NCBI GenBank assembly: GCA_964428015.1
Contig: CAYRWR010000018.1
Location: 6,958 to 70,957, forward strand
Source: CAYRWR01 sp964428015
GTDB taxonomy: Bacteria > Spirochaetota > Brevinematia > Brevinematales > CAYRWR01
DNA: 64,000 nucleotides
Direction of reading: 5' to 3'
This document shows, piece after piece, positions 34,917 through 44,552 of the stretch. The notes beneath the pieces were generated by a model that had not been told where the DNA came from, made no database searches, and saw only the letters and a list, made by a program, of their open reading frames with translations. The translations under genes and the position numbers were made by a program. The stretch's first letter is position 1. Every line of letters begins with the position of its first letter.

Positions 34917-36263
34917 TTAATCCGAAGAACCGGTCCCTGGTGACCCTTCCAAAAGATGACGGGTATCTTTGAGAATAAAGCTGTCAATCAATAATACCAG
35001 CAATACCAGGTAGCCTGTCGCACCCACTACCAGTGTGACCTGTAAAAGATTGGCATGGAAAAGATAAATACCGGCGATCTGGAGAACTGCTCCTCCCAGA
35101 ATAGTAAAAGAATATAATAGTTTCTGGGAAAGAAAATAATAATTCACTAAATAGGAAATTGCCGCATAAGGTATAAACATGACAGTATAAAGAGGCAGAA
35201 TATCTTCCAACCCGGGATATTTTCCCTGGAAAAGTTTATCGGCAATAAGGTCTTTACCCAAAGTGATGACAGCAACATATGCCAATAAAAATACCAGCAG
35301 GAAAAGTAATCCACGCAGATTGTTTTTTCTGATATCTTTTTTATCTTTGGACATAAAGGGTAGAAGTACAAAGGATACACCAGTCGCAATGAAGAATGAC
35401 GCCTTACCCATCTGGTTGGCCACTGAATATACCCCTGACAGATCGGGTAAAAGGTGTCTTACCAAAACTGAATCAAAATAGGTGATAAGTTGAAAGAAAC
35501 CAATACTAATTAAAGCCAGAAAAAAACTTCTCAAAATATGAGAACTGGAATATTTTTGTGTCATTTCTATTGGGAGATCAGATTTAATTTCATTTTTATT
35601 TTCATGATTCAAAGACTGAAAACCAAGACTATCAAAAAAATAAAGCAAAAGTGTAAATGTTGCCCCCCCTACAATCCCCCATAACACACCATAATATTGT
35701 AAAGTTTGTTTAACTATTAGAAAACCGACCACAAATTTTACAGCTACAGTCATGAATTGCCCTATACCTGCCCAGAAAAAACGTTCCCTTGACTGAATTA
35801 AACTGTTATAGGGTGTACTCCATGTCGATATCAAAATATATAAAAACAATAAATAAAACCCGGTATTTTCTACAATATGTAAATAAGCCTTTAATTGAGG
35901 TAAAAAGAGAAATAAAACTAATATGATAGATAAAGTTACTATATTGATCCATGTAAGAAATTTATTCAATAGTTTTTTTAATATCTCTGATTTACCATGA
36001 TGTATTAATTCAGAAAAATCTTTGGTCATTACATATAATAAAGCTTTGGCAGGAAGTCCTATTATCATAGATAATGAAATAAGCGGGTAAACTATTCCAT
36101 ATTGTTCCTGTCCCAGCATTCTGCCCATGAGGATATTAAAGCCAAAATTAATCACTCCACCCAAAAAACTCACTATCATAATGAATGATGAGCTTAAAAA
36201 CACTTTGTTATGGATGATTCGGCGGAAGAAGTTTACAATTCCGGTTGTTCCTTTTTCAGACAT
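34917..36263 (-). CDS. Polysaccharide/lipid flippase (MOP superfamily)
   Basis: The 448-residue protein has about 12-14 hydrophobic segments and MOP-type features: an N-terminal SFIMIVSFLGGVINFGFNILMGRMLGQEQYGIVYPL and a repeated half. It should flip a lipid-linked saccharide across the inner membrane, like Wzx or MurJ relatives. The ATG at 36261-36263 has an AAGGTGG site and overlaps the end of uvrD by eight bases; a start at 36287 is less likely. Its middle (about 35500-36250) is visibly more AT-rich than the neighbours. No glycosyltransferases are adjacent, so the substrate is unknown. Confidence 0.82.
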   Translation of the reverse strand: MSEKGTTGIVNFFRRIIHNKVFLSSSFIMIVSFLGGVINFGFNILMGRMLGQEQYGIVYPLISLSMIIGLPAKALLYVMTKDFSELIHHGKSEILKKLLNKFLTWINIVTLSIILVLFLFLPQLKAYLHIVENTGFYLLFLYILISTWSTPYNSLIQSRERFFWAGIGQFMTVAVKFVVGFLIVKQTLQYYGVLWGIVGGATFTLLLYFFDSLGFQSLNHENKNEIKSDLPIEMTQKYSSSHILRSFFLALISIGFFQLITYFDSVLVRHLLPDLSGVYSVANQMGKASFFIATGVSFVLLPFMSKDKKDIRKNNLRGLLFLLVFLLAYVAVITLGKDLIADKLFQGKYPGLEDILPLYTVMFIPYAAISYLVNYYFLSQKLLYSFTILGGAVLQIAGIYLFHANLLQVTLVVGATGYLVLLVLLIDSFILKDTRHLLEGSPGTGSSD

Positions 36264-38517
36264 TTTCAACCACCTTTTCCAATGCACTGGTCATATTTCC
36301 ACCCAGGACCTTGATGCCGAAATCTTTAAAATTAACTTTGATCATTCGTTCACTGATAAATTCTATTTTTCCTTCGCCAAAGCTATGGTGCCAGACTGGA
36401 TCTCCTACAGATAAACTTTCCAGACTCTCTATCTCTTTTGTCTTTAAGTCTTTTTTTTCTGTCTGAATCTTTTCCTCTTTTACCCAGGGACGAGGCAGGG
36501 GCTGCTTCTTTCTGTCCGGTGAGCTGTGGCTGTACCCGGTTTGATAGGTGCCTGACCTTCCCGATGTGGAAACAGAAGTGGCTGCCTCCTGGCCGATCCA
36601 TTCTTTTTCCAGCAGGTCATCGTCTATATCCTGTAAAAAAGGAGAAGGACGGGTAGAAATAATATCTCCGAATTTTAAGCGGGAGCGTGGAAAAAGCATG
36701 TAGAGTTCATCCTTAGCCCGGGTAATGGCTACATAAAACAAGCGGCGTTCTTCTTCCAGTTCTTTGGATGATGTCAGTGAGGTAATATGCGGAATCAGTC
36801 CGTCTGCCACCCCGGAGAGGTAAACCACAGAATATTCCAGCCCTTTGGCATTGTGTATAGTCATAAGAGAAACATAATCCCGGACTTTATCATCCGCTAA
36901 AGTATCCGTAGATGCCTGTAAGCTGACTTCACCCAGAAAATCTCCGATTTTACCATCGGGATAGTTTTCTTCAAAGACCCGGATAGAGTTGATAAGTTCT
37001 TCTACGTTGGACCAGCGATCCAGGCCGTCTTCGTCATATTCCAGAATGTATTCTTTGTAGGCAATGGCATCCAGCAGCACTTTGACAAAATTCATGGGGC
37101 TCATACGGTCTGAGGCGGAGTTAAGCTCTGCCAGGATTGTAGCCAGATCTGCCAGATTCTTAGCCAGAGCCGGTCCAATACCTTCAATATCCGCGCAGGC
37201 TTTAAGGATTTCAATAAAATCTTTTTGGTAGAGATTACTGTACTGGATTAATTTCAGGGCAGATGCCGGACCGACCTTGCGGCGGGGTACATTTATTATC
37301 CGTTCAAATGCAGACTGATCCCAGGGATTTAAGATGATATTAATATAACTCAATATATCCTTGATTTCTTTTCGCTCATAGAATTTTTGTCCACCGAAGA
37401 TTTTATAAGGTATGTTTTTCTGCAATAGAGCTTCTTCCAGGAGACGGGATTGGGCATTGGTACGGTAAAACACAGCGATATCTTTCAAGGCTACTTCGCC
37501 CAGTTTTTTTGATATGGAAGCTGCAATATACTGAGCTTCTTCCCTATCCCGACTGGCCTCGACCAGTTGGATCTTCTCATCTGATTTCCGCTCAGTCCAC
37601 AGCTTTTTTTCCATTCGACCGGGGATATGCTGAACTATCTGATTGGCCGCTTCCAGTATCACGGAAGTACTGCGGTAATTTTGCTCCAGAGGTATAACAG
37701 CGGCCTGATAGCGGTCTTTAAAATCATAGATATTATTGATATTAGCACCGCGCCAGCCGTAGATGCTCTGATCATCATCCCCTACTACACAGATATTATT
37801 ATCCTGATTAGTGAGCAGCTGGAGGAGCTGATACTGAGCAGTATTTGTATCCTGAAATTCATCCACCATCACATAGCGCCATAGGTCCCGATAGGAATCC
37901 TTCAGCGTCTGGTTCTCCTGGAATAGTTTTATAGGCAGGCCAATCAGATCTGAAAAGTCCACCGCTTTATTCCGGATGAGGCGCACCTGATATTCAGAAA
38001 AAACCCGTGCTACTATCTCATCAAATTCAGAGTCGGCTTGTTCCTTATACACATCCGGGCCTACCAGGTCATCTTTGGAACGGGATATGCTGTGGTAAAC
38101 CGAGGCGGGATTAAACCTTTCATGAGAGATATTCAGATCTTTCATAATAGTTTTGACCAGGCCTTTGGAATCGGTATCATCATAGATACCGAATTGACGG
38201 GGATAGCTGATCAGGTCGGAATGACTCCTTAAGAGCTGCATGCCCATGGAGTGAAAAGTACGTATCCAGGCAAAACGGGTATCCAGACCAGTGAGATGAT
38301 GTATACGTTCCTTCATCTCTCCGGCAGCTTTATTTGTAAAAGTCACAGCCAGGATATTGTTAACTGAAATTTTCTGCTGTGCTAAAAGATAGGCAAAACG
38401 GTGGGTGATGACCCTGGTCTTTCCCGACCCTGCTCCTGCAAGAACCAACAGAGCACCCTGGGTGTGTTCGACAGCTTTGCGCTGAGGTGGATTGAGGGAA
38501 TCAAAAATATTATCCAT
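36256..38517 (-). CDS. UvrD/PcrA/Rep-family DNA helicase
   Basis: The 753-residue SF1A helicase starts MDNIFDSLNPPQRKAVEH; the GTG eight codons earlier is an alternative. Motifs in order: LVLAGAGSGKTRVITHR (I), VDEFQDTNTAQYQLLQ (II), VGDDDQSIYGWRGAN (III), LEQNYRST (IV), TIHNAKGLEYSVVYLSG (V) and EERRLFYVAITRAKDELY (VI). The C-terminal tail ends in a small Tudor-like SLSVGDPVWHHSFGEGKIEFI, as in PcrA. It unwinds DNA 3'-5' in mismatch and excision repair. It lies in a run with the M23 lipoprotein upstream and the flippase downstream. Confidence 0.95.
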   Translation of the reverse strand: MDNIFDSLNPPQRKAVEHTQGALLVLAGAGSGKTRVITHRFAYLLAQQKISVNNILAVTFTNKAAGEMKERIHHLTGLDTRFAWIRTFHSMGMQLLRSHSDLISYPRQFGIYDDTDSKGLVKTIMKDLNISHERFNPASVYHSISRSKDDLVGPDVYKEQADSEFDEIVARVFSEYQVRLIRNKAVDFSDLIGLPIKLFQENQTLKDSYRDLWRYVMVDEFQDTNTAQYQLLQLLTNQDNNICVVGDDDQSIYGWRGANINNIYDFKDRYQAAVIPLEQNYRSTSVILEAANQIVQHIPGRMEKKLWTERKSDEKIQLVEASRDREEAQYIAASISKKLGEVALKDIAVFYRTNAQSRLLEEALLQKNIPYKIFGGQKFYERKEIKDILSYINIILNPWDQSAFERIINVPRRKVGPASALKLIQYSNLYQKDFIEILKACADIEGIGPALAKNLADLATILAELNSASDRMSPMNFVKVLLDAIAYKEYILEYDEDGLDRWSNVEELINSIRVFEENYPDGKIGDFLGEVSLQASTDTLADDKVRDYVSLMTIHNAKGLEYSVVYLSGVADGLIPHITSLTSSKELEEERRLFYVAITRAKDELYMLFPRSRLKFGDIISTRPSPFLQDIDDDLLEKEWIGQEAATSVSTSGRSGTYQTGYSHSSPDRKKQPLPRPWVKEEKIQTEKKDLKTKEIESLESLSVGDPVWHHSFGEGKIEFISERMIKVNFKDFGIKVLGGNMTSALEKVVENV

Positions 38518-38565
38518 GAGGGAATCCGATCCTGTAGTCACCCCAAGGGCGGAAATTTTTACAGA

Positions 38566-39609
38566 TTATTTTTTTACCAGAAGCTGTTCAGTCTGTCTGA
38601 AATAAAGCATGGGATCTACAGGTGTATTGGCAATACGGACTTCAAAGTGACAATGCACGCCGGTTACCTTTCCGGTGCGTCCCATATAGCCGATAATCTG
38701 TCCTTTTTTGACTTTATCCCCTAATTGCGCAATAGCCTGGTTCATATGTCCGTATAAGGTCTGAAAATTGGTCTCATGTTCGATGCGGACACTGATACCG
38801 TATCCCCCCGACCAGCCGGACTGTACCACGATTCCATCTTCGGCCGCCAGGATAGGCTGCCCCAAAGTCATTGCAATATCCACCCCGGTGTGCAGCTGAT
38901 AAACTCCGGTAACCGGATGCACCCTCATACCGAAGTTGTAGGTAATCAAGCCCCCACCCATGACAGGCCAGCCTAAATTATGCTTTTGTTTATAGTTAAG
39001 AATTTCGTTTAAAGGAATTTTATCATCCTGTGAATAAACCGTGGTCATTTTGGTATGTTTATAATCGATGATATTGGATACACCCATTTCAACCCCGTAC
39101 TTATAGGGTGTCTCAAATACCGGCCAGCCATTCTGGTTGTAAACTATCTCTTCACCATGCCGAATCCAGTTACTGTAAGTAGTGGAAACAGATACCATCC
39201 CGGTATCATAATACTCATAACCTTCACCATAGAGTTGATCCTGGTAGTATGGGAGTTTTTCACGAGGTTTTCCGTTTTCATAAAAAGAAATAACCGGTCC
39301 GTTTACTTTTCCGGCCAGATAGGATATCTCTGAGGTAAGCCTGCCTTCCGGATTATAGAGACGGACGGTCCCCTGGGGTATACCCAGATGGTAGGGCACT
39401 ACAGCCAACAGGTTTCCGTTTTCATAATAGGATTCCACCAGGCCATGAGTCTTACCCTGATATATGGGCCGTACTTGTTTTACGTTTCCGTTATTCCAAT
39501 AAGAAATCTCTACTGTCTGATTGCCGAATCGGACAAAATTATTGGACACCACGCAGGATGAAAAAATAGTCAGAAGTGATAAAATTACAAATAAGGAAAC
39601 TGACCGCAT
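38566..39609 (-). CDS. Lipoprotein with MORN/YwqK-like repeats and M23 endopeptidase
   Basis: The 347-residue product has a lipobox FSSCVV (Cys about residue 19). Residues about 30-200 hold six to seven imperfect 20-24-residue repeats of the type 'YENGN...PY..G..HG' (MORN_2/YwqK-like). Residues about 220-345 are an M23 zinc endopeptidase domain with GMRVHPVTG, LHTGVDIAM, YGHMN and VHCHFEVR, all catalytic His/Asp present. M23 enzymes cut peptide cross-links in peptidoglycan. The combination of substrate-binding-like repeats with an active LytM domain on a lipoprotein points to wall remodelling in the periplasm. Confidence 0.88.
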   Translation of the reverse strand: MRSVSLFVILSLLTIFSSCVVSNNFVRFGNQTVEISYWNNGNVKQVRPIYQGKTHGLVESYYENGNLLAVVPYHLGIPQGTVRLYNPEGRLTSEISYLAGKVNGPVISFYENGKPREKLPYYQDQLYGEGYEYYDTGMVSVSTTYSNWIRHGEEIVYNQNGWPVFETPYKYGVEMGVSNIIDYKHTKMTTVYSQDDKIPLNEILNYKQKHNLGWPVMGGGLITYNFGMRVHPVTGVYQLHTGVDIAMTLGQPILAAEDGIVVQSGWSGGYGISVRIEHETNFQTLYGHMNQAIAQLGDKVKKGQIIGYMGRTGKVTGVHCHFEVRIANTPVDPMLYFRQTEQLLVKK

Positions 39610-39672
39610 ATTATTAACTCCAGACCCTTATTGTAAATGAAAACTGACTGAAAGTCAAATCCGCTTGGCGCT

Positions 39673-41082
39673 TTAGTTACTGTCCTTGAAGAAGGCCAGA
39701 TAGGCGCGATAAGTCTCATATAAATCAGCTTTGCTGATGATCTCATAGGGTGCATGCATACCCAGGACACCGGGGCCGATGTCCACAACTCTCATTCCCA
39801 ACTCGGCTATATAGATTGCCACCGTTCCCCCGCCCCCTTCGTCCACTTTGCCCAGGGAACCGGGCTGCCAGAATATCCCGTTATCATTGAAAATCTTTCT
39901 AATTTTACCCATCAGTTCCGCGGAGGCATCACTGGCATGGTACTTCCCGCCGGAACCGGTATACTTCTCAAGAATGACTCCATATCCGATACGGGCGGCA
40001 TTGTTGAGATCGTGAACCTGAGGGTACATAGGATTGACCGGGCTGCCGACGTCACCGGAAATACATAGTGATTTTTGTAGAGTACGGCGTAGAATAGATT
40101 CCTTACTGCCCTGAGGCCTCATTTCCAGTAATTGGGAAATAACTTCCACAAAAAATGTACTCTGCAGACTGCTCACTCCAAAAGATCCTATTTCTTCTTT
40201 GTCTACCAGGTAGGTGATTGCGGTTTTTTCCGGAACTTCCGGCAGATCCAGCAAGGCCCGGAAAGCGGCATAAGAACAGCTCCTGTCATCATGACCATAA
40301 GCCGCCAGCATAGAACGGTCCAGTCCCACATCCCGGCTGGGCAGAGCAGGTACTATCTCAAATTCCGCGGAGATAAAATCTTCTTCAGTGATCCCGTACT
40401 GTTCATATAGTTTTTGCAGGGCCATCTCTTTGACACGGTTTTTTACTTCTTTATCCTCCACCGGTATGGAAGCAACCAGTAGATTTAAAGATTCTCCTTC
40501 AATGGCTTCAAATAGCTTCTTTTCCCCCTGTACTTTTTTTGCCAGGTGGGGTAAAAGATCGGGGATTACGAACAGAGGGTCATCCTGTTTTTCACCTATA
40601 TTAATGGTTATCTTTTTGCCGTCACCCAGTACTACGGTGCCGTGCAAGGCCAGAGGTATATTAAGCCATTGATATTTTTTGATACCGCCATAATAATGCG
40701 TTTTAAGCAGAGCAATTTCCTGCTCCTCTACCAACGGCATGGGTTTGAGATCCAGACGGGGGCAATCTACGTGTGAAGCCAGGAGGTTAAAACCTTCTTC
40801 CAGGTCTTTTTTACCTAAGACCACCAGAACTATATTTTTCTCTTCATTCTTAAAATAAATCCTCTCTCCAGGACGGAACTGTGCTTTTTCAGGTGTCACA
40901 AATCCGTTTTTAAGGAGGACATTTTCTACATATGTCACACTTTCACGTTCTGTTTTAGAAGTATCAATAAACCCGCGATAGTCTTTGGAAAACTCTTCAA
41001 TCTGATTATGAAAGGATTTATTGGTATTTTCCCAGACATTTTTTCTTTCATAGGCAAAGGAAGATTTTTTGGCTTTAGACAT
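39673..41082 (-). CDS. M18-family aspartyl/leucyl aminopeptidase
   Basis: The 469-residue cytoplasmic enzyme shows M18 features: LLASHVDCPRLDLKP with the metal-binding His and Asp, LVDKEEIGSFGVSSLQS with the catalytic and ligand Glu, GHDDRSCSYAA, and TGSGGKYHASDASAELMG near the end. The family forms tetrahedral dodecamers that remove N-terminal residues, with two zinc or cobalt ions per subunit. The substrate preference (Asp/Glu or Leu) cannot be read. It is transcribed divergently from ribBA and ends 64 bases before the M23 lipoprotein gene, so it may be read with it. Confidence 0.9.
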   Translation of the reverse strand: MSKAKKSSFAYERKNVWENTNKSFHNQIEEFSKDYRGFIDTSKTERESVTYVENVLLKNGFVTPEKAQFRPGERIYFKNEEKNIVLVVLGKKDLEEGFNLLASHVDCPRLDLKPMPLVEEQEIALLKTHYYGGIKKYQWLNIPLALHGTVVLGDGKKITINIGEKQDDPLFVIPDLLPHLAKKVQGEKKLFEAIEGESLNLLVASIPVEDKEVKNRVKEMALQKLYEQYGITEEDFISAEFEIVPALPSRDVGLDRSMLAAYGHDDRSCSYAAFRALLDLPEVPEKTAITYLVDKEEIGSFGVSSLQSTFFVEVISQLLEMRPQGSKESILRRTLQKSLCISGDVGSPVNPMYPQVHDLNNAARIGYGVILEKYTGSGGKYHASDASAELMGKIRKIFNDNGIFWQPGSLGKVDEGGGGTVAIYIAELGMRVVDIGPGVLGMHAPYEIISKADLYETYRAYLAFFKDSN

Positions 41083-41207
41083 AGCATACTCCTCAAAGGT
41101 ATTATATTCTAACTTTGTTGAAGTCTCTTGTCAAAATTGGTAGAAGTAGATTTGTCTTTTCCCTGTCTATAGTATAAAATATCAGTTATCAAATGACAGA
41201 GGTGCAT

Positions 41208-42440
41208 ATGTCCAAGAGTGTGTTGAATACTGTTGAGGAAGCGGTCGCTGCGATAAAACGGGGCGAGATGATCATAGTTGTAGATGATGAAGACCGTGAA
41301 AACGAGGGTGATATCATTCTTTCCGCTCAGCTGGCTACCCCTGAAAAGATTAATTTTATTATAAAAGAAGCCCGTGGTCTGCTCTGCGCACCCATGCCGG
41401 AAAGCAGAGCTAAAAATCTGGGCCTGGATATAATGGTGGAAAAATCCACCGAGAAATGGGGAACTGCCTTTACCGTCAGTGTGGATGCCATCGATGTCAC
41501 CACGGGTATTTCTGCTCCGGAACGCTGCCATACTGTGAAAAAACTGGCCAACCCGGAATCTCAGATGAAAGACTTTGAACGTCCGGGGCATGTATTCCCC
41601 CTAATCGCTCAGCCGGGTGGAGTACTCAAACGCGCCGGCCACACGGAAGCTGCGGTAGATCTTATGAACCTGGCAGGATTAGAACCGGTTGGTGTAATCT
41701 GTGAAATCCTTGATGATGATGGTACCATGGCCCGCCTCCCCCGCCTGGTGGAGTTTTCCAAGAAGCATAATCTCATCATCATCTCCGTGGCGCAATTAAT
41801 AGAATACCGGGCCCATGAAGAGATCCACGTATGGAGAGAAGCCGAAGCCGAGCTGCCTTCCAAGTACGGTAATTTTCACATTATAGTCTATGGGAATGAC
41901 ATTGATCATAAAGACCACGTTGCGATTATTAAAGGGGACATCACAAAAGCTGATTCTGTCCCGGTAAGAGTGCATAGTGAGTGTCTCACCGGAGACCTTC
42001 TGGGCTCATACCGCTGTGACTGCGGAGAGCAGCTTCATTACGCTCTGGAATATATTGATAAAAAAGACCTGGGTGTAGTCCTATATATGCGTCAGGAAGG
42101 AAGAGGTATAGGGCTGGTGAATAAGATACGTGCCTATGCCCTCCAGGACCAGGGGATGGATACAGTAGAAGCCAATGTGAAGCTGGGTTTTGCTCCCGAC
42201 CTGAGAGATTATGGAATTGGCGCTCAGATCCTGAAAGACCTGGGATTAAAGAAAATCCAGCTTATGACTAATAACCCCAAGAAACTGGTAGGACTACAGG
42301 GCTATGGCTTAGAAGTCACTGAACGAATCCCCGTAGAGATCCCTTCAAATCCTCATAATTACTACTATCTGGAAACCAAGCAGATAAAAATGGGGCATAT
42401 GTTTGATCTGAAGAAAAAGCCGGATCAGGACAAAAAATAG
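41208..42440 (+). CDS. ribBA: Bifunctional DHBP synthase / GTP cyclohydrolase II
   Basis: RibBA supplies both precursors of riboflavin. Residues 1-200 are the DHBP synthase, with VDDEDRENEGD, and GHTEAAVDLMNLAGL. Residues 205-400 are the GTP cyclohydrolase II with the zinc site SECLTGDLLGSYRCDCGEQL and RQEGRGIGLVNKI. The ATG at 41208 is chosen because AGAGG lies five bases upstream; an ATG at 41193 would be nearly on top of the start site implied by the TATAAAAT at about 41172. The 410-residue length is normal. No FMN riboswitch fold is visible in the short leader and no other rib gene is near. Confidence 0.95.
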   Translation: MSKSVLNTVEEAVAAIKRGEMIIVVDDEDRENEGDIILSAQLATPEKINFIIKEARGLLCAPMPESRAKNLGLDIMVEKSTEKWGTAFTVSVDAIDVTTGISAPERCHTVKKLANPESQMKDFERPGHVFPLIAQPGGVLKRAGHTEAAVDLMNLAGLEPVGVICEILDDDGTMARLPRLVEFSKKHNLIIISVAQLIEYRAHEEIHVWREAEAELPSKYGNFHIIVYGNDIDHKDHVAIIKGDITKADSVPVRVHSECLTGDLLGSYRCDCGEQLHYALEYIDKKDLGVVLYMRQEGRGIGLVNKIRAYALQDQGMDTVEANVKLGFAPDLRDYGIGAQILKDLGLKKIQLMTNNPKKLVGLQGYGLEVTERIPVEIPSNPHNYYYLETKQIKMGHMFDLKKKPDQDKK

Positions 42441-42466
42441 ATTCCCTCTGAAAAACCAGAGGATGC

Positions 42467-43204
42467 TCAGCGCTTTTTCATTAAATCTGATAATATCTTG
42501 GAAGATGTCTCAACCAGGCGCATATGAATATAACTGGCGATGTTATGAATATCCTTGGTCTCAACGTTTTCAAATTTAAAACCGGCCATGTCTTCCCTTT
42601 TACCTTTCAGACGGGATAAAGTCTTTATTTCCATTCCTCTGATATGGAGTACTACCGGAGAATACACCTTTTCCAATTCCAGCATACTGGCTTCAATGGA
42701 GTCATTCAGTTTAATGGCAGCACCGCCGGCACTGATATCGATCAGTTTTCCGTGAACAAACCGGTTTAATCCTTTGATGAAAATACTGGCCTGAAAATTT
42801 TCATAATCGTTGGGCTGAATACGGACATGCATACGGCGGTCAGTGGAAATAACCTGGTTTTTAATTACATTTTCAATTATGTCATCGGCTACTGCCCTCG
42901 CGCTTTCCTTGTAAGGAATCAGCGCGTGTACTCCTAATTTGGAAAGTTTAAGCAGATCCTGCGGCTTGAGACTGCTGTGAAATAATAAAAACAGCTTTAA
43001 TTCTTTATCCAGCTCTCTCACATGATTGAGAAATTCTTCGTTGATAATCTCGGTTATGAATAATTTAACCTGGCCAATGTCCCGGATATATGCTAAAACT
43101 TCTGCTTCTGATTGGAGTTCAATGGGTTCAAACCCCTTGGGAATCAAGTCTATAGCTAATTGACTGGTAAATGATTCTGAAAAAGTATAAATGACGCTTT
43201 TCAC
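42467..43204 (-). CDS. PilZ-domain protein with receiver-like N-terminus
   Basis: The 245-residue protein is read from the GTG at 43202-43204, which has an AGGAG site. Residues about 1-125 resemble a degenerate response-regulator receiver in strand-helix order but lack the usual acidic pocket. The C-terminal PilZ domain (about 130-245) has RRMHVRI, containing the RxxxR c-di-GMP motif, and DISAGGAAIKL, the DxSxxG motif. Both halves of the binding site are present, so it should bind c-di-GMP. The output is unknown; motility or exopolysaccharide control is usual. It is convergent with ribBA and divergent from the barrel-protein gene. Confidence 0.85.
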   Translation of the reverse strand: MKSVIYTFSESFTSQLAIDLIPKGFEPIELQSEAEVLAYIRDIGQVKLFITEIINEEFLNHVRELDKELKLFLLFHSSLKPQDLLKLSKLGVHALIPYKESARAVADDIIENVIKNQVISTDRRMHVRIQPNDYENFQASIFIKGLNRFVHGKLIDISAGGAAIKLNDSIEASMLELEKVYSPVVLHIRGMEIKTLSRLKGKREDMAGFKFENVETKDIHNIASYIHMRLVETSSKILSDLMKKR

Positions 43205-43284
43205 AGTTAACTCCTGTTGATTTCCTAATACTATCATAAATCTAAAAATTGCGCAATCCTGAAACTGTGCCACATTAAAATTAC

Positions 43285-43313
43285 TTGATAATAATACCTG
43301 CTGATGTTACATT
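43285..43313 (+). promoter_or_regulatory. Promoter of the predicted barrel protein gene
   Basis: TTGATA (43285-43290), 17 bases, TACATT (43308-43313), 27 bases before the ATG. Confidence 0.45.
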
Positions 43314-43339
43314 AAATACATATCTACCGGGAGGTTTTT

Positions 43340-44410
43340 ATGAAAAAGACACTGTTGGCTATCAGCCTCATTTTATGTTCGATGTACGGGTATTCCATCA
43401 GTGTGAAAATCCCCAATTTTAATCTTTATACAGAAATGAATAATCAGTTCAATTTTGCCACTTCTTATGATTTTAATATGCTGTTTGATACCGGATTGAA
43501 ATACGGGGTGGAACTGGAAATGGGCTTTAAAGGCATCCAGGTTACCACCCTCAATTCTAATTTTATCACTTTATCGACATTGAAAACCATGATCCGCCCC
43601 TGGGAGTGGTTCCAGTTTGGCTTTTTTATGGGAAACAATATGTACCTGGGACGCGATGGAGTGGACTATATAGGCTTCCAATATCACCAGCGTGCCGGTT
43701 ATGAATACCAGGGATATCACACCATCAATGGTACCGGTCTGGAATTAGCCGCAACTTTCTGGGATAGAATGTTTGAACCTCATTTATTAATTTACTCCAC
43801 ACCAAAAGACGGTACCAATTACTTTAACGCGGATACAGTTATTAAATTCAAAACAGATACCCTCAAACTGGAAGCTTATCTGGGGGTTAATTTTGATACC
43901 AGTTTTGTTCTTCAAAAACATATAGGTATCACTTTTATGACTTTAAACCCCAAGGTAAATTTCCTGTTTTCCGTGTACTTACCGGACTCACCTTTTACAG
44001 CCCTGCCAACCGCGGACGAAATATATGTGAATTTCACAGAGAAACTCCGGACCGGTGCCTTTGAACAGGTGATTACTCTGTTTATGAGGCCGTCTGAATA
44101 TAATGGCCTGCAGGAAACGGTGACCCAGAGCAGTTTCAGTGATCTGGATATTTATCTGCGCATGGGAATCATCATTAATGCCTTTGGCTTCGGGGCAGAA
44201 AACACCCTGACCTATGCTGATCCGGTAAGCCTGGGACAGCCTGCTTCGGCCAGTTCTATTTCCGACCGTGCCGGAGCCTATACTTATTTCAATCTCAATA
44301 ACCTCATGTACAAAGTGGGTGTTCATTATTCGTTCGGCCCCTACTATACTCTCACCCATACTCAGGATGGCGGAATTGGTGTATTCATAAGTGTCCAGGG
44401 TGAATTATAA
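43340..44410 (+). CDS. Predicted outer-membrane beta-barrel protein
   Basis: The 356-residue product has a signal peptide cleaved near SMYGYS-IS, with no lipobox. The mature part is made of alternating amphipathic strands, rich in Tyr, Phe, Asn and Thr, with Gly/Asp/Pro turns, for example YDFNMLFDTGLKYGVELEMGF. It ends VGVHYSFGPYYTLTHTQDGGIGVFISVQGEL. This is the expected pattern of an outer-membrane barrel with about 14-16 strands; the final residue is Leu, not the classical Phe. I recognise no named porin family. It has its own promoter and a strong terminator, so it is monocistronic. Confidence 0.72.
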   Translation: MKKTLLAISLILCSMYGYSISVKIPNFNLYTEMNNQFNFATSYDFNMLFDTGLKYGVELEMGFKGIQVTTLNSNFITLSTLKTMIRPWEWFQFGFFMGNNMYLGRDGVDYIGFQYHQRAGYEYQGYHTINGTGLELAATFWDRMFEPHLLIYSTPKDGTNYFNADTVIKFKTDTLKLEAYLGVNFDTSFVLQKHIGITFMTLNPKVNFLFSVYLPDSPFTALPTADEIYVNFTEKLRTGAFEQVITLFMRPSEYNGLQETVTQSSFSDLDIYLRMGIIINAFGFGAENTLTYADPVSLGQPASASSISDRAGAYTYFNLNNLMYKVGVHYSFGPYYTLTHTQDGGIGVFISVQGEL

Positions 44411-44434
44411 AAAAAACAACACTTACTTTAAAAA

Positions 44435-44468
44435 AAATATGCCTATTTTTTAGGCATATTTTTTTTTA
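44435..44468 (+). terminator. Terminator of the barrel protein gene
   Basis: An 11-pair stem (44435-44445 with 44451-44461, loop TTTTT) runs into a T stretch to 44467. The A-rich left arm could also act on the other strand. Confidence 0.85.
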
Positions 44469-44491
44469 ATCTGATTATATTTAGCATATTT

Positions 44492-44520
44492 TTGACTATT
44501 TATCTTTCCTTCCTTAAACT
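44492..44520 (+). promoter_or_regulatory. Promoter of oadGAB-pck
   Basis: TTGACT (44492-44497), 17 bases, TAAACT (44515-44520), before the GGGAGG site of oadG. Confidence 0.5.
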
Positions 44521-44552
44521 AACTGCGGACTTTTTTAAAAAGGGAGGATTCT

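Noticed and set aside
38517..38541. GTG at 38541 as the uvrD start
   Set aside because: Possible, but the family starts at MDxxxxxLNPPQ, which matches the ATG at 38517; the GTG has no better ribosome-binding site.
41100..41207. FMN riboswitch before ribBA
   Set aside because: The leader is too short and lacks the conserved RFN helices.
42445..42462. Hairpin CCTCTG/CAGAGG between ribBA and the PilZ gene as a terminator
   Set aside because: The stem is only six pairs and no T run follows directly on either strand.
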